DNA from: Ferrovum sp. | GTDB lineage: Bacteria; Pseudomonadota; Gammaproteobacteria; Burkholderiales; Ferrovaceae | DNA: 33,613 bases | Assembly: GCA_010435995.1 (NCBI GenBank) | Contig: JAAGNR010000094.1 | Span: 1 to 33,613 of the forward strand | Direction of reading: 5' to 3' | Program-made: the position numbers and the translations under genes | Part shown: one piece after another, positions 16,110 through 25,580 of the stretch | Position numbering within the stretch: position 1 is the stretch's first letter | Layout: every line of letters starts with the position of its first letter | Notes under the pieces: model-generated | Told to the model about the DNA's origin: nothing | Database searches by the model: none | What the model saw: the letters and a program-made list of their open reading frames with translations, nothing else

Positions 16110-16112
16110 GTT

Positions 16113-17009
16113 TCAGTCTTCGCTCTGACGCCGACTGCCCAGCCAGCCAATCACGGCGAGAAAGACCAGACCCATTCCGATGAGCAGTATGCCACTGACT
16201 TCTGCCCAGTGAAAACCCTCACCGGTCACCCAACGAGACGACAGAATCGCCACCACTGGAGTGCCGAGGACCGACAGACTGGCTTCCCAGGCGGGAACAC
16301 GATCCAGAATGTATAACCAGAGCCACCAACATAAGGCCGTGCTGGCCAAGGACATGAAGGCTAGAATTTCTCCATAGGATAGGGTCCAGTGAGTGGCATG
16401 TTCGGGCACCAGAGTAGCAGCCACCACCAGAGGAATGGCTCCCATGGCCATTTGCCACGCCGTCAGATTGAGCAGGTCTACCGCGTGTCGCTGACGCAAA
16501 CGTTTCACCAGTATGGTCCCGATGGCCCAGCATAGGGCGGCCAACAGCCCCAGACATTTGCTCAACAGACTGGTATGCATTTCCCATGGTTCGATGATCA
16601 GAAGCAAACCCGCCAAGGTTAGCCCCGCCGCAATCCATTGGGCCCCCTTCACCGGTTCACGCAGCACCAACCCTGAAAGCAGCAAAGTCCAAATGGGCAT
16701 GGTAAAGATGAGCACCGCAGTTTTACCCGGCCCTCCCGTCACCAGCGCCCAGGTTTGAAACAGCATGAATCCTGACACCTGAATCAAACCGATCACCAAG
16801 GTTTCCCGGGGCAATTGCCAGCGCCAGGAACGCCCCGTCAGGGGTAACAAAGCCAGCAAAGCCAATCCCCCCAGCACCGCCCGTTGCGCCGCAAAGTGCA
16901 ACGGGCCGGCATAGCTCAACCCTTCCTTGGCCGCCACCCAGCTATAGCCCCAAGTCAGGGAAAGCACCACCAGACCTAGCACAGGCCCCCATTCACGGGA
17001 AGATTTCAC
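16113..17009 (-). CDS. EamA-family (DMT superfamily) transporter
   Basis: A 298-residue inner-membrane protein with about ten hydrophobic helices arranged as two EamA repeats. The first begins VVLSLTWGYSWVAAKEGL and the second LGLLAALCWAIGTILVKRL. In this family the proteins export amino acids or other metabolites; the substrate cannot be told. I start it at GTG 17009, which has GGAG nine bases upstream. An upstream TTG in frame (17057) would put the start within the terminator-like hairpin of the previous gene. The last residues are positively charged (GSRRQSED). Confidence 0.85.
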   Translation of the reverse strand: MKSSREWGPVLGLVVLSLTWGYSWVAAKEGLSYAGPLHFAAQRAVLGGLALLALLPLTGRSWRWQLPRETLVIGLIQVSGFMLFQTWALVTGGPGKTAVLIFTMPIWTLLLSGLVLREPVKGAQWIAAGLTLAGLLLIIEPWEMHTSLLSKCLGLLAALCWAIGTILVKRLRQRHAVDLLNLTAWQMAMGAIPLVVAATLVPEHATHWTLSYGEILAFMSLASTALCWWLWLYILDRVPAWEASLSVLGTPVVAILSSRWVTGEGFHWAEVSGILLIGMGLVFLAVIGWLGSRRQSED

Positions 17010-17030
17010 GTTCGACCACTCCAAAAGAAC

Positions 17031-17055
17031 GGGCCCGCCCCCGAAGGTCGGGCCC
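17031..17055 (-). terminator. Terminator-like hairpin after the DUF1641 gene
   Basis: GGGCCCG (17031-17037) and CGGGCCC (17049-17055) form a perfect 7-bp GC stem with an 11-base loop. On the minus strand it is followed by GTTCTTTTGG, a short T-rich stretch. It lies 48 bases beyond the DUF1641 stop and is the only clear intrinsic terminator candidate in the 17-24 kb minus-strand gene series. Confidence 0.6.
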
Positions 17056-17103
17056 AATTTGGTAGTGTACTTGGAAATGGCGCGAATTTCAGCGCCACAG
17101 AAT

Positions 17104-17718
17104 TTATGACGCTTTGGCGCAACGATCCTGCATCTGCTGACTCAAGGACACCAGAAATTGCAGAGACTGCTGAGTTTCCCCATTGGTCATGAGTTGCCAC
17201 AAATTCCCAATCCCCCCTGCAGTCGGGGTGACTTTGGATTTGGTCGCAGCGCTTTCCAGACACGTCAACAAACCCGCCACCATGTCTAACTTATCCAGCA
17301 ACACAGGTAAGGTGTTGGCAATTTTTTCCAGGGCGCCCGTAGATTCGAGCTGCTCCAGCATCTGCACCAAGCGTCCTGCCCCCCCACGATTGAGACGATC
17401 CAGCAGAGACAATCCCTCTCCCATGGTTTCAGCCAGACGCCCCACCATTTCATCGGTGAGGGCATCCTGAGCCGACTGATAAACCCGTGCCAACTGGGAT
17501 ATCCGTTCCAGATCACCGTTATGGACCATGTCAGCAATCAGCGGTATGGCCTGGGCCAGTCCTGAACGACTGGCCCGATCTACCAAGTCCAGACCTTCAC
17601 CGCAAAATCCAGCCAGACGACTGACCATATCATCGGTCAGTGAGTCCCGCGCCGCCTCCACTAAGCGTTCTACCTCATGAGATGGGGCTAGCCCTGCTTC
17701 TTTAAGTTCTGTGGTCAT
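17104..17718 (-). CDS. DUF1641 protein with internal duplication
   Basis: A 204-residue, mostly helical soluble protein. From memory of gene neighbourhoods, DUF1641 proteins recur next to sulfide:quinone oxidoreductase-type genes, as here; their role is not established. Two copies of one helical unit can be seen. SLTDDMVSRLAGFCGEGLDLVDR (about residues 26-48) matches ALTDEMVGRLAETMGEGLSLLDR (about 85-107), and each is followed by a GLAQAIPLIADM / GAGRLVQMLEQL type helix. The C-terminus ends in a Gln-rich helix. AGGGGGG precedes the ATG, which lies 12 bases after the SQR stop, so it is co-transcribed. Confidence 0.8.
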   Translation of the reverse strand: MTTELKEAGLAPSHEVERLVEAARDSLTDDMVSRLAGFCGEGLDLVDRASRSGLAQAIPLIADMVHNGDLERISQLARVYQSAQDALTDEMVGRLAETMGEGLSLLDRLNRGGAGRLVQMLEQLESTGALEKIANTLPVLLDKLDMVAGLLTCLESAATKSKVTPTAGGIGNLWQLMTNGETQQSLQFLVSLSQQMQDRCAKAS

Positions 17719-17730
17719 GTCATTCCCCCC

Positions 17731-18864
17731 TCACAGAAGTCCACGGGCGGATACCCAGTAGAGCTTGTTATATGCCATTTTGAACCAATGGACCGCCTTG
17801 GTGGGGGCCTTGGGATCAGGCGGAGTCTGGTAATTGAACATGGCGTAGGTCGCCCGGTCCTTACCTGCTTCGATAAAACAGAATACCTTACCATCGTACT
17901 CACGTACCGGAGTTCCCATTTTTACCATGGCGGCGATGTTTTCACCCAAGGTATCCGCTTCGAAGTGAGCCGTAGAACCGGCTTTGCTGATGGGAATATT
18001 GGTGGTATCGCCCAGTACAAAGACATTTTCTCGCCCTTCCATATTCAGTTTGGTGCGGTTGGTGGGAATCCAGCCGTTCTGCCCCAACTTATTCTGCTCC
18101 ACCACTTCCATCCCGCGGTGGGCGGGGATGGTAATCAGCAAATCGTAGGGCACTTCCCCGCCCTCTTCACTGCGAACCACTTTTTTATCACCGTCCACTT
18201 CCTTCATATTGAAGAAGGTTTCGTAAGTGATGCCCAACCGATCCATTTCAGGAGCGGCCCATTTGGCCACGTTTTCGAGACTGTGAACCCGATTTATGGG
18301 GTAGGTGTAGTGCAACTGTACTTTATCGCTCATGCCCCGATCTTTGAAATAATCATGGAGCATGAAGGTGATTTCGAGAGGAGCCATAGGGCATTTATGG
18401 GGAACACCCACGGCAATCACCACTTTACCCCCTTCAAAAGATTGGAGTCGTTTGAACATCTTGAGGGCAGAAGCCTCGGTATAGAAGGTCTCGGCATGTT
18501 CTGCCAGACCAGGAATCCCTTCTGGATACATGCGCGAACCCGTAGCAATCACCATCAGGTCATAAGTATGCACTTTGCCGCTCTTGGTCTTGACCTGATT
18601 GGCATCGAGATGAAATTCTTCTACCGGATCCACATGAAAAAGGATACTGGGTTCCAGCAAACCGGCCTGATCACGGTACAGTTCATCTGGAGTCATGCGA
18701 CCCACCGCAAGATACAGCAAACCAGGTTGATACATATGCTTGTCCGAAGCAGACAGCATCGTGATCTGCGCTTTACCTGATTTCAATTCCTGAACCAGAC
18801 GACGCGCCAGATTGTTTGCCAAAATGGTCCCTCCCATACCCCCACCAACAATCAGAATCTTCAT
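17731..18864 (-). CDS. Sulfide:quinone oxidoreductase-like FAD enzyme
   Basis: A 377-residue flavoprotein of the SQR / flavocytochrome c sulfide dehydrogenase family. It probably oxidises sulfide and reduces membrane quinone. The N-terminal FAD motif is VGGGMGG (6-12). A second Rossmann region holds VIATGSRMYPEGIPG, and the FAD-binding VFVLGDTTNIP segment follows. Only two cysteines exist, Cys158 (PHKCPMAP) and Cys329 (KVFCFIEAG). They correspond in position to the redox pair of SQRs; the third cysteine of some SQR types is absent. The C-terminus (AVHWFKMAYNKLYWVSARGLL) is amphipathic, as for membrane docking. ATG 18864 has GGAGG upstream. The neighbours TusA, DsrE and DUF1641 support a sulfur role. 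Confidence 0.82.
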   Translation of the reverse strand: MKILIVGGGMGGTILANNLARRLVQELKSGKAQITMLSASDKHMYQPGLLYLAVGRMTPDELYRDQAGLLEPSILFHVDPVEEFHLDANQVKTKSGKVHTYDLMVIATGSRMYPEGIPGLAEHAETFYTEASALKMFKRLQSFEGGKVVIAVGVPHKCPMAPLEITFMLHDYFKDRGMSDKVQLHYTYPINRVHSLENVAKWAAPEMDRLGITYETFFNMKEVDGDKKVVRSEEGGEVPYDLLITIPAHRGMEVVEQNKLGQNGWIPTNRTKLNMEGRENVFVLGDTTNIPISKAGSTAHFEADTLGENIAAMVKMGTPVREYDGKVFCFIEAGKDRATYAMFNYQTPPDPKAPTKAVHWFKMAYNKLYWVSARGLL

Positions 18865-18974
18865 CTCTTCCTCCAATTATCTCTATGATTTTAAGTACAC
18901 ACGACGAACTTACTGGTGTTGATTGTGAGCCCCCACGCCCCGTCAAATTCTTGGGATACCTAATCGGTCACTCC

Positions 18975-19205
18975 CTACTTGGCCTTGCGTACCACAATGT
19001 GCCATACCCCGCCATCTTCGCTGCTGGAGACAAACTCGTGCCCGACTTTGCGCACCCATTCTGGAATGTCATTGGCCGAACCCTTGTCGGTAGATAACAC
19101 CTCCAACTCGTCACCCACTTGCGACTCCTTCAAAGCCACAATCAATTCCATCAGTGGCCCTGGGCAGAAACTCCCCTTACCATCCACAATTTTTCTTTCT
19201 GCCAT
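18975..19205 (-). CDS. tusA: TusA-family sulfur carrier
   Basis: A 76-residue protein with the TusA/SirA fold. The catalytic motif is SFCPGPLMEL, with Cys14 in a C-P-x-P context where the persulfide forms. The VGDELEVLSTDKGSANDIPEWVRKVGHE segment is typical. ATG 19205 was chosen over an upstream in-frame ATG (19235) because it has AGGAG nine bases upstream and gives the normal TusA length. Members of the family carry sulfane sulfur to DsrE-type proteins, tRNA thiolation or sulfur oxidation. The adjacent DsrE-like and SQR-like genes favour a trafficking role in sulfur oxidation. Confidence 0.88.
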   Translation of the reverse strand: MAERKIVDGKGSFCPGPLMELIVALKESQVGDELEVLSTDKGSANDIPEWVRKVGHEFVSSSEDGGVWHIVVRKAK

Positions 19206-19262
19206 TCTGTATTCTCCTGAGTATATTGTCCGCACTTCCTGCCTGAATCATTTTGCGCCGGC

Positions 19263-19655
19263 TCAAAAAGTCCAGATCTGTCCATTCTGAGCATCGCTCA
19301 AAAATTTGGTCAACCCAGTAGGTTCAGCCAGATAGCTTTCCAGATCTGCCGACTCCAGCCCCAATACATCCATGGCCATGGAGCAGGGGAAAACTTTCGC
19401 ATCTCCCAGCGCCACAGCTTGTTCAATGAGCATTTTGAATTCAGGAATTTTTTTGGTACGCATCAATTCCCCTATGGGCCCTTCATGAGGTGCCACGACA
19501 GAGGCTCCCCGAGTAAAATAGGACAGGGCATTCATGGACAAAAACACCAGCACTTCCTGACCACTGACAGCTGCCACTGACGCCACCATAGCAGCCATTT
19601 GCAGCCGTTCCAAAGACCCTGAGACCACCACCACGCACGCTTTTTGACCGGCCAT
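19263..19655 (-). CDS. DsrE/DsrF-like family protein
   Basis: A 130-residue protein of the DsrE-like (sulfur relay/peroxiredoxin-like) group. It has a beta-alpha start (ACVVVVSGSLERLQMAAMVAS), a central FLSMNALSYFTRG strand-helix, and the conserved Cys91 in KVFPCSMAMDVLGL, the probable persulfide site. A second Cys (Cys7) is near the N-terminus. GGGGGA lies just upstream of the ATG. TusA follows after 57 bases, and DsrE-TusA pairs exchange sulfur in known sulfur oxidisers. The 130 bases between its start and folC hold no gene, and no terminator is evident there. Confidence 0.8.
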   Translation of the reverse strand: MAGQKACVVVVSGSLERLQMAAMVASVAAVSGQEVLVFLSMNALSYFTRGASVVAPHEGPIGELMRTKKIPEFKMLIEQAVALGDAKVFPCSMAMDVLGLESADLESYLAEPTGLTKFLSDAQNGQIWTF

Positions 19656-19785
19656 CGCATCCCCCGTTCTGCCATGTTGATCGAATCACGATGTCATCAA
19701 TAGCACACAACGTCAAGCCACCCAAATGGGGTAACCCCCCCTCAATATTTCTTGAAAAGGTCACCCACGCCACGGTGAAATCGTC

Positions 19786-21072
19786 TCACACTCCCGTGGT
19801 CGATTCAGGGATGACCCAATCATGCGCCAAAATCTGACCCACGGTCATAAAGGAACCGCACACCACCACCCGATCCTCGGGAGCTGCCTCACGGCACGCT
19901 TGGTCAAAAGCCTGGAGAGGGGAATCGTGAAAGGACACGGGCGCACGCACTGTGGCCAGGAAAGGCACCAATTGTTCTCGGGAAGCTCCCCGCTCCATGG
20001 TCAGCGCCGCCGCATACCATCGATCGGTTTCCCTATCAAGGCAGTTCACTACCCCCTGGATATCTTTATCCTGCAACATCCCGAATACCAGCCGGGTTTT
20101 TCCGGCGCAGGAGTGTTGCCGCAGATTTGCCGCCAGTTCGGTGGCAGCATGGGGATTATGGGCCACATCGAGAATCACCTGCGGAGCCGAACCAAAAACC
20201 TGAAAGCGTCCAGCCAAAGTCACCTGCGACAAACCCTCACGACACGCCTCCGGCGTCACCGGGATCCTTTCTTTCAGGCGCCATAACCCTGCCAGCGCCA
20301 GGGCCGCATTGCGGGTTTGAAAAGCGCCTGCCAACCGCGGTGGGGGAAAGGGACCCCAGGTTTCTCCAGGAATCCTCAGCACCCACTCCCCCAGCACGGT
20401 TGCCTCCACGCCAAAATCCCGCCCCCAACACCACAACGGAACGCCCAACTTATCCGCATGCTCCAGAATGCTCGCAGGAGGATCAGGATCGGCGCAGAGT
20501 GCCACACTCCCTTCCCGAAAAATCCCCGCTTTCTCGGCCCCAATGGCCTCGCGCGTGGACCCCAACCAGGCCTCGTGATCCAGAGCAATACTGGTGATCA
20601 GCGCACAGTCTGGAGCGAATACATTGACCGCATCGAGTCGCCCGCCCAGCCCCACCTCCAACACAGCCACATCGACTTCTTGCTCGATAAAAATCAGCAT
20701 GGCCGCCAGAGTACCAAATTCGAAAAGGGTCAGACTCACCCCTTGACGCGCCGCCTCAATACGCTCAAAAGCGCGACACAAAACCCCATCGTCTACCCCT
20801 TGACCCTCAAGGGCGATGCGTTCGTTGTAGCGCACCAGATGGGGCGAGGTGTAGGTCCCCACGCGATACCCTGCCGCCTTCAGCACAGCAGTGAGGGTGG
20901 CACAGGTGGAACCCTTGCCATTGGTCCCAGCCACCATAAACACAGGAAAGGACGGAAACAGGCCCAAAGCGTCACGCACCCGCGACACCCGTTCCAGCCC
21001 CAACTCCATGACCTGGGAATGGAGCCGAGCCTGCCAATCGAGCCATTGCTCCAGAGTCCGAGTTTCAGCCAT
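19786..21072 (-). CDS. folC: Bifunctional folylpolyglutamate / dihydrofolate synthase
   Basis: A 428-residue Mur-ligase-type enzyme that adds glutamate to dihydropteroate and to reduced folates. The ATP site is GTNGKGST (49-56). YTSPHLVRYNERI and ALITSIALDHEAWLGST follow, with a DVAHNPHA motif in the C-terminal part. The N-terminal TRTLEQWLDWQ is typical of FolC. I start it at ATG 21072, two bases after the formate-THF ligase stop; a TTG two codons earlier is also possible. Placement after a folate-dependent C1 enzyme fits a need for polyglutamylated tetrahydrofolate. The usual neighbour accD is not in the window. Confidence 0.92.
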   Translation of the reverse strand: MAETRTLEQWLDWQARLHSQVMELGLERVSRVRDALGLFPSFPVFMVAGTNGKGSTCATLTAVLKAAGYRVGTYTSPHLVRYNERIALEGQGVDDGVLCRAFERIEAARQGVSLTLFEFGTLAAMLIFIEQEVDVAVLEVGLGGRLDAVNVFAPDCALITSIALDHEAWLGSTREAIGAEKAGIFREGSVALCADPDPPASILEHADKLGVPLWCWGRDFGVEATVLGEWVLRIPGETWGPFPPPRLAGAFQTRNAALALAGLWRLKERIPVTPEACREGLSQVTLAGRFQVFGSAPQVILDVAHNPHAATELAANLRQHSCAGKTRLVFGMLQDKDIQGVVNCLDRETDRWYAAALTMERGASREQLVPFLATVRAPVSFHDSPLQAFDQACREAAPEDRVVVCGSFMTVGQILAHDWVIPESTTGV

Positions 21073-21074
21073 GC

Positions 21075-22754
21075 TCAAAAAAGACCACTGATTCGTCCCT
21101 GGGCATCGATATCCACGGATTCGGCCGCAGGAACCTTGGGTAAGCCCGGCATGGTCATCATATCGCCACAGATCGCCACCACAAAACCTGCTCCTCGGGC
21201 AAGGCGCACTTCACGTACGGTGATGGTATGTCCTTCAGGCGCCCCACGCACGGAGGGATCAGCGCTGAAGGAAGATTGGGTTTTGGCCATGCACACCGGA
21301 AAATGACCAAATTCCTCATTCCAGGCAGTCAACTGACGCAACACTGCTGGAGGAAACGATACCTGGCCTGCCCGATAGATCTTTTGTGCCACCGCTGTGA
21401 TCTTATCTACCAAAGAAGCCGTGGCGGGATAGACGAACTGTGGAATAGCGGGAGCGGGACAACGCTCCACCTGCGCTACCACGGCCCGGGCCAATTCTTC
21501 CGCCCCTGCGCCACCCTCAGCCCAATGACGGGCTACCACGAAAGGAACACCCAACGTCTCTAGCCGGTTTTTCAACCATGAGACCTCAGCTGGCGTGTCA
21601 AAGGTGAAGTGATTCAGGGAGACCACACAGGGCAAGCGGTAATGATCGCGAATATTCTCCAAATGACGTGCAAGATTGACCCAACCCCGTTCCAAAGCCG
21701 CCACATCTTCCTGGTTGAGCTGGGCCTTATCCACCCCGCCGTGATACTTCAAGGCGCGGATCGTCGCCACCAAAACCACCACTGCAGGACTCAACCCTGC
21801 CAGTCGACATTTGATATCGATGAATTTCTCCGCTCCCAAGTCGGCTCCAAACCCCGCCTCGGTCACCACAAAATCCGCCAGTTTCAACCCCGCCCGAGTA
21901 GCGATCACCGAATTGCATCCATGAGCAATATTGGCAAAGGGTCCGCCATGAATCAAGGCCGGATTGTTTTCCAAAGTCTGTACCAGATTCGGTTTGATGG
22001 CATCCTTGAGCAAGGTGGCCATGGCGCCCTGGGCCTTGAGATCACAGGCATGAATGGGTTGACGCTGGCCCACCGTATAGCCCACCACAATACGTCCCAA
22101 GCGCGTTTTCAGATCTTCCAGAGAAGTGGCCAAACACAGAATGGCCATAACTTCGGAAGCCACCACGATATCAAACCCATCCTCCCGAGAAAATCCATTG
22201 GCCACCCCGCCCAAGCCCACCACAATTTTGCGCAGGGCCCGATCGTTCATATCCATTACCCTTTTCCAGGTAATCAGACGGGTATCAAAACCCAAGACAT
22301 TCCCTTGATGAATATGATTGTCGATCAACGCGGATAATAAATTGTGCGCCGCTGCGATGGCGTGAAAATCCCCTGTGAAATGCAGGTTGATGTCTTCCAT
22401 GGGAACGATCTGCGCATGCCCTCCGCCTGCTGCGCCTCCCTTTACCCCGAAGACGGGTCCAAGGGAGGGTTCGCGCAGACAAATCATGGTTTTTTTGCCG
22501 ATGCGGTTGAGAGCGTCTCCCAATCCTACCGTGGTGGTGGTTTTACCTTCTCCTGCCGGCGTTGGACTGATGGCAGTCACTAAAATCAAGTGCCCGTCGG
22601 GGCGGTCTTTCATTTCGTCCAAAGCGGCGAGGGAGATTTTGGCCTTGTAATGACCGTAAGGTTCCAGATGTTCGCTGGCAATCCCCAACCTTTCCTGTGC
22701 CAAATCCATTACCCGCTGCATGTGGGCTTGTTGTGCAATCTCAATATCTGACAC
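21075..22754 (-). CDS. ftfL: Formate-tetrahydrofolate ligase
   Basis: The 559-residue enzyme makes 10-formyl-THF from formate, THF and ATP, the entry of formate carbon into the serine cycle in methylotrophs. The P-loop is TPAGEGKTT (65-73). Other family signatures are [52 protein letters not shown] and [13 protein letters not shown]. The length matches the bacterial enzyme. The start is GTG with AGGA a few bases upstream. The gap to the preceding glycerate kinase gene (22755-22918) contains an ATCTCC/GGAGAT hairpin (22858-22876) but no gene. The name fhs is used in other organisms. Confidence 0.95.
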   Translation of the reverse strand: MSDIEIAQQAHMQRVMDLAQERLGIASEHLEPYGHYKAKISLAALDEMKDRPDGHLILVTAISPTPAGEGKTTTTVGLGDALNRIGKKTMICLREPSLGPVFGVKGGAAGGGHAQIVPMEDINLHFTGDFHAIAAAHNLLSALIDNHIHQGNVLGFDTRLITWKRVMDMNDRALRKIVVGLGGVANGFSREDGFDIVVASEVMAILCLATSLEDLKTRLGRIVVGYTVGQRQPIHACDLKAQGAMATLLKDAIKPNLVQTLENNPALIHGGPFANIAHGCNSVIATRAGLKLADFVVTEAGFGADLGAEKFIDIKCRLAGLSPAVVVLVATIRALKYHGGVDKAQLNQEDVAALERGWVNLARHLENIRDHYRLPCVVSLNHFTFDTPAEVSWLKNRLETLGVPFVVARHWAEGGAGAEELARAVVAQVERCPAPAIPQFVYPATASLVDKITAVAQKIYRAGQVSFPPAVLRQLTAWNEEFGHFPVCMAKTQSSFSADPSVRGAPEGHTITVREVRLARGAGFVVAICGDMMTMPGLPKVPAAESVDIDAQGRISGLF

Positions 22755-22918
22755 GATTCCTGTCCTCTCCCTATCTTCATTCTTGGCAAAAAAGAAATTA
22801 TCCCTCGCTTCAGCACTTTGGGGAAACTATTCGGCTTACCCACTCCCTGCGCGTTCAATCTCCCCCCAAAGGAGATCGACGGGTTGAGCCCTCGCTCCCT
22901 CCATGGACCCACAAGTGT

Positions 22919-24181
22919 TCAAAGAATTAAAATTGCCCTGAAATCATTGACATTAGTCAAGGTTGGACCGGTGACAATCAAATCTCCAAGGGCCAAGAAA
23001 AATCCATAGCCATCATTGTTGGCAAGATGATCTGCCGCACTCAACCCCAAGGACTGCGCCCGCATCCACGTATCAGGAGCCAGTATTGCACCGGCATTGT
23101 CTTCGGTCCCGTCAATTCCGTCCGTATCCCCTGCCATGGCATAAATCCCGTCGTCTCCGCGCAAGGCATGAACCAGGGACAGCAAAAACTCGGCGTTGCG
23201 CCCCCCTCGGCCTTTGCCTCGCACCGTTACCGTAGTTTCTCCTCCCGACAAGAGTACACACGGAGCTGCCACTGGTTGCCCATGACGACGCACTTGCCGC
23301 GCCATTCCAGCCATCACCACGGCCATCTCTCGTGCTTCGCCTTCAAGACTATCCCCCAGAATCAAGGGGGTAATACCCGCATTCAGCGCCACTTTTGCTG
23401 CCGCTTCCAGAGATTGCTGAGGCGTCGCAATGAGATGGGTGACGGCCGTGACCAAACGTGCATCTCCCGGTTTTGGGGTTTCATCCTGTGCCGCACACAA
23501 ATGTGCATAAGCTGCGACCTGATCTTGCAGACCGTACTTTTCTACCACAGCACGAGCCTCGGCAAAGGTTGTGGGATCCGGCACCGTAGGTCCGGAGGCA
23601 ATGATGGCCGGATCGTCCCCCGGCACATCGGAAATCAGCAGGGAAACCACGCGCGCCGGATAGCAAGCGGCCGCCAGCCGCCCGCCCTTAATGGCAGACA
23701 GATGTTTGCGCACACAATTCATTTCACCAATGGTGGCGCCACTGCGTAACAGCGCACGGTTCATGGCTTGCTTGTCGGCCAGGGTCAATCCCGGAGCTGG
23801 AGCCGCAAGCAAGGCGGATCCTCCTCCAGAAATCAGGCAAATCACCAGATCATCTGCCGTCAATCCTTGCACAGCCTGCAGAATGCGCGCGCTGGCATGC
23901 ACCCCCGCCTGATCCGGCACCGGATGCGCCGCCTCCAAAACGGTGATGAATCGGGTGGGTACTTTGTGCCCATAACGGGTCACTACCACACCGTCAAGAG
24001 GACCTGGCCAATGCACCTCCAGAGCTTGTGCCATAGCCCCGGCAGCCTTGCCAGCGCCGACGACCACCGTGCGCCCCCGTGGCACCTCAGGAAGAAAACC
24101 GGGCAACCGCAGATGAGGATCGGCAGCCGCGACAGCGGCATCAAATAAATCCCGGAGCAAAGGTCGAGCAGAGTGGGTCAT
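22919..24181 (-). CDS. gck: Glycerate 2-kinase (MOFRL family)
   Basis: A 420-residue kinase that phosphorylates glycerate to 2-phosphoglycerate, the step between hydroxypyruvate reductase and enolase in the serine cycle. Visible are [16 protein letters not shown] near the N-terminus, [10 protein letters not shown], the [13 protein letters not shown] motif, [32 protein letters not shown], and the MOFRL end with GGRNAEFLL and [16 protein letters not shown] took ATG 24181; an in-frame GTG at 24199 adds six residues. Neither start has a good ribosome site, which is odd for a central metabolic gene. It is divergent from glyA and heads the minus-strand series. Confidence 0.92.
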   Translation of the reverse strand: MTHSARPLLRDLFDAAVAAADPHLRLPGFLPEVPRGRTVVVGAGKAAGAMAQALEVHWPGPLDGVVVTRYGHKVPTRFITVLEAAHPVPDQAGVHASARILQAVQGLTADDLVICLISGGGSALLAAPAPGLTLADKQAMNRALLRSGATIGEMNCVRKHLSAIKGGRLAAACYPARVVSLLISDVPGDDPAIIASGPTVPDPTTFAEARAVVEKYGLQDQVAAYAHLCAAQDETPKPGDARLVTAVTHLIATPQQSLEAAAKVALNAGITPLILGDSLEGEAREMAVVMAGMARQVRRHGQPVAAPCVLLSGGETTVTVRGKGRGGRNAEFLLSLVHALRGDDGIYAMAGDTDGIDGTEDNAGAILAPDTWMRAQSLGLSAADHLANNDGYGFFLALGDLIVTGPTLTNVNDFRAILIL

Positions 24182-24216
24182 GATGGTATTATTTTTCACA
24201 GGCGAGGTTATAAATT

Positions 24217-24244
24217 TTCACATTACACCAAAAAACGTTAGAAT
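24217..24244 (+). promoter_or_regulatory. Candidate promoter of the serine-cycle operon
   Basis: TTCACA (24217-24222) and TAGAAT (24239-24244) are separated by 16 bases, about 50 bases before the GTG start of glyA. The 112-bp divergent gap between the glycerate kinase and glyA is AT-rich and is the natural control point for both arms of the pathway. Confidence 0.45.
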
Positions 24245-24293
24245 GGTGAAGACTCGCCCTGAAAATCATCTCTCAATCTTGGAGGAATCCCCC

Positions 24294-25541
24294 GTGTTTG
24301 ATTCAAGAAAACTTCTCGCCGACACCGATCCCGCTTTGTGGGACGCCATCCAAAAAGAATATCGCCGGCAGGAAGAACATATCGAGCTCATCGCTTCCGA
24401 AAATTACACCAGCCCAGCGGTATTACAGGCCCAAGGCTCGGTATTGACCAACAAATATGCAGAAGGTTACCCCGGCAAACGCTACTACGGTGGCTGTGAA
24501 TTTGTGGATATCGCCGAACAACTGGCATTGGATCGCGTCAAACAACTTTTCGGCGCCGAATATGCCAATGTTCAACCCCATTCCGGCTCCCAGGCCAATG
24601 CCGCCGTCTATATGGCCATGTTGCAACCGGGAGATACCATTCTGGGCATGTCCTTAGCCCATGGTGGCCATCTCACCCATGGAGCCAGCGTCAATTTCAG
24701 TGGAAAAATTTATCGCTCGGTGAGTTACGGCCTCCATCCGGAAACCGAACTGATCGACTACGACGAAGTGGAACGCCTGGCCCATGAACATAAACCCAAG
24801 ATGATCGTGGCCGGCGCTTCAGCCTACTCCATGGTCATTGACTGGGCGCGCTTTCGGGCCATTGCCGACGCCGTGGGTGCCTATCTGATGGTGGATATGG
24901 CCCATTATGCCGGACTCATTGCTGCCGGCGAGTACCCCAGCCCCATGGGCATTGCGCATTTTGTCACCTCCACCACGCACAAGACCCTGCGCGGCCCTCG
25001 GGGTGGCATCATTCTGTCTTCTGCCGAATTTGAAAAACCCCTCAACTCCATGATTTTCCCAGGAATTCAGGGTGGCCCGCTGATGCATGTCATCGCTGGC
25101 AAAGCAACGGCCTTTAACGAAGCCCTGAAACCCGAATTCAAATCCTACCAACGACGCGTCAAAGCCAATGCCAGCGCTATGGCAGAAACCTTCAAGGAAC
25201 GGGGTTTGCGCATTGTTTCTGGAGGTACCGAGAGCCATCTCTTCTTAATGGACTTGCGGGCACGCCAAATTACGGGGAAGGCCGCCGAAGCCGCACTGGG
25301 TCAGGTCAATATCACCGTCAACAAAAATGCCATTCCCAATGACCCAGAAAAGCCTTTCGTCACTTCCGGTATTCGCATTGGTTCTCCAGCCATGACCACC
25401 CGTGGGTTTGGTCACAATGAAGCGCGCAAAGTCGCTCACCTCATCAGCGATCTTTTAGAAGCTCCCGAAGACGCGGCAGTGCAAAAGCGCGTCATCGATG
25501 AAGTCGGCGTGTTATGCCAACGCCACCCCGTTTATCGCTGA
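24294..25541 (+). CDS. glyA: Serine hydroxymethyltransferase
   Basis: A 415-residue PLP enzyme that combines glycine and methylene-THF to give serine. The start is GTG 24294, eight bases after GGAGG (24281-24285). The frame stays open upstream, but that part is not conserved. Signatures are [56 protein letters not shown] and the PLP-lysine motif [14 protein letters not shown], with Lys230. The length equals that of typical bacterial GlyA. It opens a plus-strand operon of serine-cycle genes, which implies that this copy serves C1 assimilation; a second housekeeping copy elsewhere is possible. Confidence 0.96.
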   Translation: MFDSRKLLADTDPALWDAIQKEYRRQEEHIELIASENYTSPAVLQAQGSVLTNKYAEGYPGKRYYGGCEFVDIAEQLALDRVKQLFGAEYANVQPHSGSQANAAVYMAMLQPGDTILGMSLAHGGHLTHGASVNFSGKIYRSVSYGLHPETELIDYDEVERLAHEHKPKMIVAGASAYSMVIDWARFRAIADAVGAYLMVDMAHYAGLIAAGEYPSPMGIAHFVTSTTHKTLRGPRGGIILSSAEFEKPLNSMIFPGIQGGPLMHVIAGKATAFNEALKPEFKSYQRRVKANASAMAETFKERGLRIVSGGTESHLFLMDLRARQITGKAAEAALGQVNITVNKNAIPNDPEKPFVTSGIRIGSPAMTTRGFGHNEARKVAHLISDLLEAPEDAAVQKRVIDEVGVLCQRHPVYR

Positions 25542-25580
25542 GTACCAGTCTACAATTCATCATTTAGGAGTCGATTCATC

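Noticed and set aside
17788-18780. A 330-aa open frame antisense to the SQR-like gene
   Set aside because: The opposite strand encodes a clear flavoprotein. The antisense product is His/Phe-rich without recognisable motifs, a typical shadow frame.
20317-21306. A 329-aa open frame antisense to folC and the ftfL end
   Set aside because: It crosses two well-supported genes, is Pro/His/Gln-rich and has no family resemblance.
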